A stretch of 64,000 nt of DNA from Deltaproteobacteria bacterium (GTDB lineage Bacteria > Myxococcota > Myxococcia > Myxococcales > 40CM-4-68-19). The position numbers were made by a program, and so were the translations under genes. Shown here piece by piece: positions 42,941 to 49,773 of this stretch. The notes under the pieces are model-generated. The model did not search any database and was not told the DNA's origin. It saw only the letters and a program-made list of their open reading frames with translations. The stretch is from positions 29,465 to 93,464 of the forward strand of contig VBKI01000078.1 in the NCBI GenBank assembly GCA_005879535.1, read 5' to 3'. Numbering within the stretch: the first letter of the stretch is position 1; each line of letters begins with the position of its first letter.

Positions 42941-44946
42941 TCGTGGGGAGCGAAGGTGAGGATGGTGAATGTGTCGGGGTAGTAGCGGTTCGGATAGAAG
43001 GGCGCGACCGCGCGGTTGATCCTCTTCTCGGGATCGGCCGTGCCTTCGGCGGTCACCAGGTAGACCTTCTTCGTCTTCGAATCGAGCGCCATCGTGCGCG
43101 CGTAAGGCCGCGTGGTGGTGGCTTCGGACAGCCGGTACGTGTCGGCGTCGAGCTGATCGTAGATCACCAGGTTCGCGTCGACGCCGTTGGACGTGTAGAC
43201 CTTGTGCGCCGCGGCGTCGTAGACCACGCCGTCATTGCCCCGCCCGATCTCGTGCGTCGAGATCACTCGCCCCGACTGCGCGTCCATCACCGCCAGCACC
43301 GGCTTGGCGCCGCGGCAACCGACGAAAACGCGCTGGCCAGCGCGGTCGTACGCCACGCCGGTGGGCTGCTCGCAGCCGTCGGTCTTCCACTGCGCGTCGA
43401 GCCGGTGGGCGGCCATGTCGATCTTCGCCACCAGGTTGCGGTCGCGCAGCGCCATGAAGAGATGGCCCTCGCCGTCGGGAACGGCGCCATCCAGCTTCTT
43501 GCTCTCCATCGGCAGCGCCCCGAGCGGCTTGCCGGTCTTCGCCTCGAGAAACGCGATCTTCTGACTGTCGCCCATGGTGAAAGCGATCTGCTTCGTCACC
43601 GGATCGTAGATGCCGGCATCGGCGTCCTCCCCCAGCTTGATGCGCTCGATGGTCTCCAGCGTGGAGAGGCGGAACGCGGTGGTCGAGCCGTCACCGTTGG
43701 TGGTGTAGCCGCGGTCGAATTCCGGCACCAACGTGACGGCGTTGGCGTCGTCCGAGTTGGCGATGGTGCGCACCACGCGTCCGGCTTTCACGTCGTAGAC
43801 GGTCACGCCGTCGGCGCGGCGACCGATGAACAGATAGCCGCGGCGCTCATCGAGCGTCACGTAGTCCCATTCCGGCGAAGGGCTCTTGAGGACCGCCGAC
43901 GCTTCCAGCCGGTAGAACTGCTGCGCCGGCGCGACCTCGAAGCGGAGGATGGCCGCTCCGGTCCTGCCCTCGCCGGGCGAGACGGCGACGAAGAGCCGCT
44001 TCATCTCCGGTACCAGGATACCGGTTTTCGCGCCCGGCGCTGTCGGTACGCGCGCCAGCTCCCGGTAATGGTCCGCGTCGTCCTGCTGGAACACGCCGAT
44101 GTACCCTTCGCCGCCGAGCGCATAGATACGCCGGTTGGCGGCGTCCCAGATGACCTGATCGCACCGCTCGGGCGCCTTGAAGCTGGCCACCGTCGCGCCG
44201 CCATTGGCGTCGAGGACGATCAGCTTCCCGGGTTTGCGCGTGATCACGAACAGGCGACGGTGCTCCTCGTCGAACGCGAGGGGCGCGTTCTGTTCCGCTT
44301 CCTTGATCGGCCAGGTCGTGATCACCTTGAGGTCGCGCTTGTCCACCACCGCCATCTCGTTCCTGCCGGTGACGTTGACGTAGAGGCGGCTCCCCTTCTC
44401 CTCCACGGCCACGGCTTCGACCTTGTCGGTATCGAATTCGAGGTCGCCGAGGCGCTTCAGGGTCAGGGGATCGACGGCCGACAGATATGTCTTGTGCATC
44501 TTCGCGTCGCGGCCGCCGTTGACGATGTAGAGACGACCAGTGGAGGCGTCGTACGCCATCGCGTCAGCGGCGGGCGCCGCCAGCCGAAGCGTCTGCTCCG
44601 CGCTCCCGTCGATGATCCGCGTAGCCATCGCCTCGCCGCCGCTGTCGGTGACGATCAGGCGTTTCTTCTCCGGCAGGTAGAAGACCCCGTGCGGCGTATC
44701 CACGACGCCCCGCAAACTCTTGCGCAGCGCACCGGTCTTCAGGTCGAAGACGTCGAGCGAGCCGTGGTCCTCGGCTGCGAGCCACAGCCGGCGGCTTGGC
44801 AGGTCATATGCGAAATGGTCGAAGTCGCCGGTGTAGCCGGGCATCTCGGTGCGGCCTGCGAGGCGCAAGGCGTCGGTGGCGGCGCGGGCGGGAATCACGG
44901 CGCTGAGGGATGCGAACAAGACTGCAACGGTGGCTCTCATCTTCAT
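42937..44946 (-). CDS. secreted double YVTN-type beta-propeller
   Basis: A 669-residue secreted protein (signal peptide about 1-22). It has some 12-14 YncE/YVTN-like blades in two halves: GSLDVFDLKTGALRKSL, RLYIVNGG, SRLYVNVTGRNEMAVVDKRDLKV, RRIYALGGEGYIGVF in the first, then YLFIGRRADGVTVYDVKAGRVV, GRVISTHEIGRGNDGVVYD and KVYTSNGVDANLVIYD in the second. The halves look like an internal duplication of a seven-blade propeller. Such proteins often bind ligands or partners in the periplasm. Lies 9 bp after the double Cache-like protein. The exact role is unknown. Confidence 0.8.
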   Translation of the reverse strand: MKMRATVAVLFASLSAVIPARAATDALRLAGRTEMPGYTGDFDHFAYDLPSRRLWLAAEDHGSLDVFDLKTGALRKSLRGVVDTPHGVFYLPEKKRLIVTDSGGEAMATRIIDGSAEQTLRLAAPAADAMAYDASTGRLYIVNGGRDAKMHKTYLSAVDPLTLKRLGDLEFDTDKVEAVAVEEKGSRLYVNVTGRNEMAVVDKRDLKVITTWPIKEAEQNAPLAFDEEHRRLFVITRKPGKLIVLDANGGATVASFKAPERCDQVIWDAANRRIYALGGEGYIGVFQQDDADHYRELARVPTAPGAKTGILVPEMKRLFVAVSPGEGRTGAAILRFEVAPAQQFYRLEASAVLKSPSPEWDYVTLDERRGYLFIGRRADGVTVYDVKAGRVVRTIANSDDANAVTLVPEFDRGYTTNGDGSTTAFRLSTLETIERIKLGEDADAGIYDPVTKQIAFTMGDSQKIAFLEAKTGKPLGALPMESKKLDGAVPDGEGHLFMALRDRNLVAKIDMAAHRLDAQWKTDGCEQPTGVAYDRAGQRVFVGCRGAKPVLAVMDAQSGRVISTHEIGRGNDGVVYDAAAHKVYTSNGVDANLVIYDQLDADTYRLSEATTTRPYARTMALDSKTKKVYLVTAEGTADPEKRINRAVAPFYPNRYYPDTFTILTFAPHE

Positions 44947-44955
44947 GCCTCTTTT

Positions 44956-45810
44956 TCAGGGATCCAGCTCGACCAGCTTCTCCAATGAGGGAATGCGTGC
45001 GCGGAGCTCGTCGCGAATCTTTTCTGCCTGGGACACGAAGGCCTTCCCGTCGTCGCCCTTGCGCAGCGGCCACCCGACGGTGAGCGCACCGACGGCGCCG
45101 CCGTTGGCGTCGAGCAGCGGGAGCTCCACCTCGTACCGCTTGCCGCCCGACTGCGCGCCGGCGCGCGGTTGCCCCGGGACGAGCTCGTCGGCCTTCATCC
45201 CGATGCGGCCGAAGCTGGAGGCGACGATCACGTAGTCGCGACCCTTCGGCGGCCGCGCGTGCAACGCCAACAGATCGATCTCGGCATGGCGGGTGAGCGT
45301 CGCGTCGATCAGCTTCTGCGCGTAAGTCCTGGTGGTGGCGAGCGACTCGAAGGGGTACGGTTCCACCAGGGATCCCGCGTCGCGAATTCGCCGCGCCAGC
45401 CAGTCGCGGATGGACACCGCTCGCTTCTCCAGAGCGGCCTTGCTCGCACCCCCTCGATAAGGAAAGACGATGCCGAGCGCGCCGATGGTGTTACCGGCGA
45501 GGTCGTGCATCGGCATCTCCACTTCGAAGCGGCTGCCGCCGTGGGCCACTTCCAGGTTGGTGTTGCCGGTGGTGATGACGCGCATATCGTCGTCGTCTGC
45601 TACCTTGCCGATCCGGCCGATGTTGGACGCGATGATCGGGTAGGTCGCCACGCCGGGCGGCGAGACGTGCATGACTACGACGAGCAGGCCGCGCTCCTTC
45701 GCCGTCACCTGATCGACCAGCTCCTGGCCGTACCCCTTCACGGGTAGCTGCTGAGCGCGCAGCGGCTGGGCAAGAGCGAAGGCGGCGAGGGCGAGGAGAG
45801 CGGTCCGCAT
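44956..45810 (-). CDS. secreted protein with two Cache-like domains
   Basis: A 284-residue exported protein (signal peptide 1-19) made of two copies (about 25-145 and 155-280) of a 115-residue domain. Both copies show a helix (YGQELVDQV; YAQKLIDAT), a strand ending in a His-x-S/R-P-P turn (VVMHVSPPG; LALHARPPKG), IASNIGRIG or VASSFGRIG, and the Cache-like FEVEMPMHDLAGNTIGALGIV or YEVELPLLDANGGAVGALTVG. It has no transducer domain. The same domain forms the whole protein at 46857-47381 and the N-terminus of the TonB receptor at 49774-52308. Cache naming rests on pattern only. Confidence 0.7.
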   Translation of the reverse strand: MRTALLALAAFALAQPLRAQQLPVKGYGQELVDQVTAKERGLLVVVMHVSPPGVATYPIIASNIGRIGKVADDDDMRVITTGNTNLEVAHGGSRFEVEMPMHDLAGNTIGALGIVFPYRGGASKAALEKRAVSIRDWLARRIRDAGSLVEPYPFESLATTRTYAQKLIDATLTRHAEIDLLALHARPPKGRDYVIVASSFGRIGMKADELVPGQPRAGAQSGGKRYEVELPLLDANGGAVGALTVGWPLRKGDDGKAFVSQAEKIRDELRARIPSLEKLVELDP

Positions 45811-45813
45811 GCG

Positions 45814-46860
45814 TCACTCCAGCTTGGCCCGCTCTTCGCGGACCGTTTCGGGTGTGAGCGGGATGTAGACGCCTTCCCGCGCGACCACGTCCTGCCCCTC
45901 GCGGCTGAGGACGAGCTGGAGGAATTCCTTCACCTTCGGCTCGAGCGCCTTGCCAGGCGGGCGGTTGACGAAGATGTAGACGAAGCGGCTGAGGGGGTAA
46001 GCGTGCGAGTAGACGTTCTCGACGGTGGGCGCGAGGAACGGTGTGCCCTCCTTTTCCGCGATCGGCAGCACCTTGACGTTGCTCGTGACGTTGGAGAGCA
46101 GCGCATAGGTGAGTCCGCCGGGCTTGTGCGCCATGTCCTCTGCAGCGACGGTGAACGCGTGAGTGAAGCCCTTGCCCTTGACGAACTCGATCCCGTCCCT
46201 GTAGTCGCCGCCGAGCAACAGCCGCTGCTTGAGGAACTGCTCGATGCCATTGACGGGCTTGAGCCCGTAGAGGTGGATGGGCCGCGCTGCCCAGTCGCCC
46301 TTCAGTCCGACGTCGCCCCAGGTCCGGATGTCCGCGTGTCCGCGCAGCCGGGTCTTCGAATAGATGGCATCGAGCTGGGCCATGGTCAGGCCCTGGAGGG
46401 GATTGTCCTTGTCGACGAAGATGACCGAGGTGGCCGTCTTCCCCAAAGAACCCACGCTGCCGGTCGCCACCTTGATGGCGAGCGGCTTGTAGCCGAACTT
46501 GTCGACGAATGCCTTCTCCTCGGCCGGCAACAGCTCGCGGCCCACGGGAGCCAGCTCGGCGCGTCCGTCAGTGAGCGCCGGGCCGCCGGTGCCGGAGGCG
46601 CGCGCCTCCATCGTGACGCTGAGGCGCGGATACGCCTTGCGGAAGAGCCGCACCCAGCCGAGCGTGATCTCGTCCATCACGTCGGCGCCGACCAGGTGCA
46701 GTTCCTCCTCGGGCGCGACGGTGAGCTCGGCTGGTTTCCAGGAGGCGATGGCCGGATCGACGGCGAGCCGGTGCTCGGGCGCCGCATACTTGAGCGCGAA
46801 GGCGGGCGCGGCGGCGAGGGCGGCGAGAATCGTTGCGATGCGAAGCGCGCGCATGATCAT
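45814..46860 (-). CDS. PstS-like periplasmic binding protein, copy 9
   Basis: A 348-residue secreted protein with signal peptide (ending APAFA), a longer N-terminal segment (WKPAELTVAPEEELHLVGAD), VATGSVGSLG, NPLQGLTMAQLDAIYS, RTWGDVGLKGDWAARPI and FLQLVLSREGQ. With copy 10 it forms a subgroup: IYS replaces IFG, and WGDVG/WGDLG replaces WGQLG, so it may bind a different ligand or partner. ATG at 46860 overlaps the upstream stop by 4 bp. Confidence 0.85.
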   Translation of the reverse strand: MIMRALRIATILAALAAAPAFALKYAAPEHRLAVDPAIASWKPAELTVAPEEELHLVGADVMDEITLGWVRLFRKAYPRLSVTMEARASGTGGPALTDGRAELAPVGRELLPAEEKAFVDKFGYKPLAIKVATGSVGSLGKTATSVIFVDKDNPLQGLTMAQLDAIYSKTRLRGHADIRTWGDVGLKGDWAARPIHLYGLKPVNGIEQFLKQRLLLGGDYRDGIEFVKGKGFTHAFTVAAEDMAHKPGGLTYALLSNVTSNVKVLPIAEKEGTPFLAPTVENVYSHAYPLSRFVYIFVNRPPGKALEPKVKEFLQLVLSREGQDVVAREGVYIPLTPETVREERAKLE

Positions 46861-47381
46861 CTCGCCGGCTTGAAGAGGTCGGGGTACGAAGCGATCCGCT
46901 GTTTCAGGTCGTCGCGCAGCGCGGTGGCGGCGACGAAGAACTCGGTCTCGCTTTTCGCCACCGGCGAGGGAGTCTTGTAGGCGAGCACCAGTAGCCCCAC
47001 GTTCTCGCCCGACGAGTCGCGCAGCGGCATCATCATCACGAACTTCTTCACCGCGTCGTTCGCTCTGTGCCAGCGCGGGTCGACGATGGTGATGCCCTTC
47101 GTGATGACGTCGACGTCGTCGGGATCGTCGGGGTTGCCGATGCGCTCGGGGAACGAGCCGGCGAACATGGTGTAGACCTTGTCGAGTCCCGGCGGGACGC
47201 CGTGGAACGTCACGCTGATCAGCTCGGGATGCTGCGACATGATTTCGTCGGCCAACGCCTGCGCGCGGATCTTTTCCGCCGGCGCGGTCCAGTTCTTCTT
47301 CTTGGGGCCCTCGGCGGCCCAAAGGACCGAGGCGTAGGCGAGGCAAAGGGCGGCGGCGAGCAGGGACCGGATGACCTTCAT
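46857..47381 (-). CDS. secreted single Cache-like domain protein
   Basis: A 174-residue exported protein: signal peptide 1-23 (ending SVLWAA), then one Cache-like domain with LADEIMSQHPELISVTFHGVPPG and MMMPLRDSSGENVGLLVLAY. The HPELISVTFHGVPPG segment matches HPELIGLDLHATPPN in the TonB receptor N-terminus. The ATG at 47381 gives the signal peptide; earlier in-frame codons are not supported. First gene of the five-gene operon from operator site 4. Confidence 0.75.
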   Translation of the reverse strand: MKVIRSLLAAALCLAYASVLWAAEGPKKKNWTAPAEKIRAQALADEIMSQHPELISVTFHGVPPGLDKVYTMFAGSFPERIGNPDDPDDVDVITKGITIVDPRWHRANDAVKKFVMMMPLRDSSGENVGLLVLAYKTPSPVAKSETEFFVAATALRDDLKQRIASYPDLFKPAR

Positions 47382-47430
47382 CGGAATCTCCAGAGTCGCT
47401 TCGGCGACGCGCGCGAGATTGACGCGGCCG

Positions 47431-47470
47431 ACTAAAGACAACCTGACGCGATTCTGAAATCCGTTTCAGG
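47431..47470 (-). promoter_or_regulatory. shared operator, site 4 (upstream of 47381 operon)
   Basis: Read on the minus strand: ACCTGAA, six bases, TTTCAG, then TCAG and a degenerate TTAG. The plus-strand words start at 47454 (CTGA), 47443 (CTGA) and 47432 (CTAA), 11 bp apart. It ends 50 bp from the ATG at 47381. It lies in the 268-bp gap before the two-component genes, about 180 bp from them, and is oriented away from them. Confidence 0.75.
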
Positions 47471-47566
47471 TCATGACCGGCAGGGCTCTCCCGCCCGGTG
47501 GACAGACGCCCGATCGTGCCCTTGGAACGACTCCGACACAGGTATAGGGAATCCCCAGTACCCGCT

Positions 47567-47585
47567 GCCGCACCGAAGGTGCGGC
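47567..47585 (+). other. stem-loop in the leader of the two-component operon
   Basis: A perfect 8-bp stem (GCCGCACC / GGTGCGGC) with a GAA loop, followed by TTTGCGG. It lies 65 bp before the regulator start. Too few T residues for a strong terminator; it may be an mRNA structure or a weak terminator of antisense/minus transcription. Confidence 0.45.
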
Positions 47586-47649
47586 TTTGCGGCTACGCTC
47601 TAGGCTGTACACGTTAAAGACCACAGGGCTCCCGTCCGGGGGATGGACC

Positions 47650-48315
47650 GTGAAGGTCTTGATCATCGAAGATCAATTTCGTCTCGGCGAGTTCCTGCAG
47701 GCAGCGCTCACCGAATGCCGTTACACGGCGCGCTGGGTCCGCACCTGCAAGGACGCCTCCGACGCGCTCGCCGATACGCCCTTCGATCTGGTGGTTCTCG
47801 ACCTCGGGCTGCCCGATGGCGACGGCATGGAACTGCTCAAGGAGTGGCGCAAGAGCGGCTTCAACGAGCCGGTCTTGATTCTCAGTGCGCGCGACTCGGT
47901 CGAGGATCGGGTCAAAGGACTCGATCACGGCGCCGACGACTACATGCCCAAGCCTTTCAGCCGTGAGGAGTTGCTCGCGCGCATCCGCTCGCTGGTCCGG
48001 CGGCAGTCCACCGTCAAGCAGACGGTGCTCGAGCACGCGGGCATCCGCCTCGACCTGCTCGGACATACCGTGCAGGTCAACGGCAAGCCCGTCGATCTCA
48101 CCAGCCGCGAATATGCGCTGCTGGAGATCTTCATGCAAAACCACGGGCGCATCCTTCCCCGTACCCTGATCACCGACAAGATCTGGGCCTCGAGCTACGA
48201 CGTGGACACCAACCTGCTGGACGTCTACATGAGCCGGTTGCGCGCCAAGCTGGAGTCGACCTCGGGCAAGCCTCTCTTCAAGACGGTGCGCGGGGTCGGA
48301 TATCAGCTGCTATGA
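47650..48315 (+). CDS. OmpR/PhoB-family response regulator (CusR/CopR-like)
   Basis: A 221-residue regulator. Receiver domain 1-120 with phospho-acceptor Asp51 (VVLDLGLPDGDG), Thr/Ser site in LILSARDS and Lys in YMPKPFS; winged-helix DNA-binding domain 125-221 with LTSREYALLEIFMQNHGRILPR and VDVYMSRLRAKL-type recognition helix (LLDVYMSRLRAKLES) ending TVRGVGYQL. Closest pattern: heavy-metal and phosphate-type regulators. The GTG at 47650 follows GGGGGATGGACC. It overlaps the kinase gene by 4 bp. This family binds tandem half-sites 11 bp apart, which matches the five shared operators. Confidence 0.92.
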   Translation: MKVLIIEDQFRLGEFLQAALTECRYTARWVRTCKDASDALADTPFDLVVLDLGLPDGDGMELLKEWRKSGFNEPVLILSARDSVEDRVKGLDHGADDYMPKPFSREELLARIRSLVRRQSTVKQTVLEHAGIRLDLLGHTVQVNGKPVDLTSREYALLEIFMQNHGRILPRTLITDKIWASSYDVDTNLLDVYMSRLRAKLESTSGKPLFKTVRGVGYQLL

Positions 48316-49679
48316 AGTCGATTGGAACGCGGATCGCGGCCTGGTACGCGACCGCTGCCACCGCTACTCTCGCCTGCCTCTTCGTCGTCGGTTACCTGCT
48401 GCTGGAGAAGCAGCTGGTTCACGGCCTCGATCTGCTGATCGAGACGGAATTCCGTCAGATCGAGACGCGTCTGGGACCGGACTACCGCACCCTCAGCCCG
48501 CAGGCGATCGAGACGCGCATCCGCGAGATTACCGACTACGCCTCGACGCTGTTCTACATCGACATGCACATCCCGGGGAAAGGGGTGATCTTCCGCTCCA
48601 CCAACCTGATCGGTCACGACATTCCCGACGTTCCCGGCGCGCGCAGGTACACGATCGAGGTGCCCGACATCGGCGAGGTGCGCGCCGAGGAATTCCACAA
48701 GATGCCCTTCGAGGCCACCATCGCCACGCCGATGCGGCCGGTGCGCGACGTGATGGACAGCTACATCAAGGTCTGCGTGCTGCTGCTCGCGGCAATGGTG
48801 ATCGCCAGCCTCGTCATCGGGCGTGCGCTGTCCCGCTTCGTTCTCTGGCCGGTGCGGTTGATCCGGGACACCGCCAAGCGCCTCGGTCACGACAATCTGA
48901 GCGAGCGGATCCCGGTCCCCGACGTCCACGACGAGATCTCGGACCTGGCGCGGCTGCTGAACGAGATGTTCGATCGTCTGGAGGTCTCCTTCCACCAGGT
49001 GCGCCGCTTTACCGCCGACGCTTCGCACGAGCTGAAGATCCCGCTCTCGCTCATCAGCCTGCACGCGGAGAAGATGCTGGTGGACGGCAACCTCCCGCCT
49101 GCGCAGCGCGAGGCGGTGCAGGTGCAGTTGGAGGAGATCGCGCGCCTCAACCGGATCATCGACGAGCTGCTCTTCCTCTCCAAAGCCGACGCGCGCGCGG
49201 TCAAGCTCGATCTGCGGCCGCAGAGCCCGGCGCCTCTGGTGCAGGCTTTCGCCCAGGACGCCTCGGTGCTCGCCGAGCACCACGGCCGCCGCTTCAGCTT
49301 CGAGCACCAGGGCGAAGGGAACGTCGCCCTCGATTCGAAGTGGATGCGCCAGGTGCTGCTCAACTTGCTGACCAACGCCATCCACGTTTCGCCCGCCGAC
49401 GGATTGATCTCGATGCACTCGGAGCTCACCGCGGAGCGCTGGCGTGTGAGCATGGAGGACCAGGGGCCGGGCCTGACCGCCGAGCAGCGCGAACGGATGT
49501 TCGAGCGCTTCGTCCGCCTGACCACGCCGCGGAACGATTATGACGGCAGTGGCCTGGGCCTCGCCATCTGCCGCAGCATCGTTACCCTGCACGGCGGGCA
49601 CATCTCGGCTGCGCCGGGTTCCCAAGGCCGCGGGCTGCGGGTGACCACGGAAATTCCCACCCCGCCAGCTACGGCGTGA
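48312..49679 (+). CDS. sensor histidine kinase (CusS-like)
   Basis: A 455-residue kinase: TM1 (about 9-32), periplasmic sensor domain of about 115 residues (33-150), TM2 (about 153-175), HAMP (about 176-228), H box with His239 in DASHELKIPLSLI, N box LLNLLTNAIHV, G1 EDQGPGL and G2 GSGLGLAICRS. The H box reads HELKIPL rather than the usual HELRTPL; the variation is tolerated in some kinases but notable, as the T/N after the basic residue helps phosphatase activity. The periplasmic domain should sense the system's ligand or a protein partner. Confidence 0.9.
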   Translation: MKSIGTRIAAWYATAATATLACLFVVGYLLLEKQLVHGLDLLIETEFRQIETRLGPDYRTLSPQAIETRIREITDYASTLFYIDMHIPGKGVIFRSTNLIGHDIPDVPGARRYTIEVPDIGEVRAEEFHKMPFEATIATPMRPVRDVMDSYIKVCVLLLAAMVIASLVIGRALSRFVLWPVRLIRDTAKRLGHDNLSERIPVPDVHDEISDLARLLNEMFDRLEVSFHQVRRFTADASHELKIPLSLISLHAEKMLVDGNLPPAQREAVQVQLEEIARLNRIIDELLFLSKADARAVKLDLRPQSPAPLVQAFAQDASVLAEHHGRRFSFEHQGEGNVALDSKWMRQVLLNLLTNAIHVSPADGLISMHSELTAERWRVSMEDQGPGLTAEQRERMFERFVRLTTPRNDYDGSGLGLAICRSIVTLHGGHISAAPGSQGRGLRVTTEIPTPPATA

Positions 49680-49689
49680 CGCGATGTGT

Positions 49690-49729
49690 CCTGAAAGGGA
49701 ATTCAGGGATGCGTCAGGGTGGATTCAGA
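49690..49729 (+). promoter_or_regulatory. shared operator, site 5 (upstream of the TonB receptor)
   Basis: CTGAA, six bases, TTCAG, then GTCAG and TTCAG; TCAG words start at 49703, 49714 and 49725, exactly 11 bp apart. It begins about 10 bp after the kinase stop and ends 45 bp from the receptor ATG. TGCATTCT (49738-49745) is a plausible extended -10. Confidence 0.78.
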
Positions 49730-49773
49730 CTCGGGTTGCATTCTCGGGGCACACTTTCGCAGGAGTGCTGCCC

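Noticed and set aside
42895..44988. Long open frame on the plus strand opposite the beta-propeller
   Set aside because: High-GC antisense shadow: the minus-strand frame has a signal peptide, repeated blades and operon spacing; the plus-strand frame is His/Arg/Val-rich with no domain.
47567..47585. Intrinsic terminator before the two-component genes
   Set aside because: The stem is perfect but only three T residues follow, so I list it only as a stem-loop.
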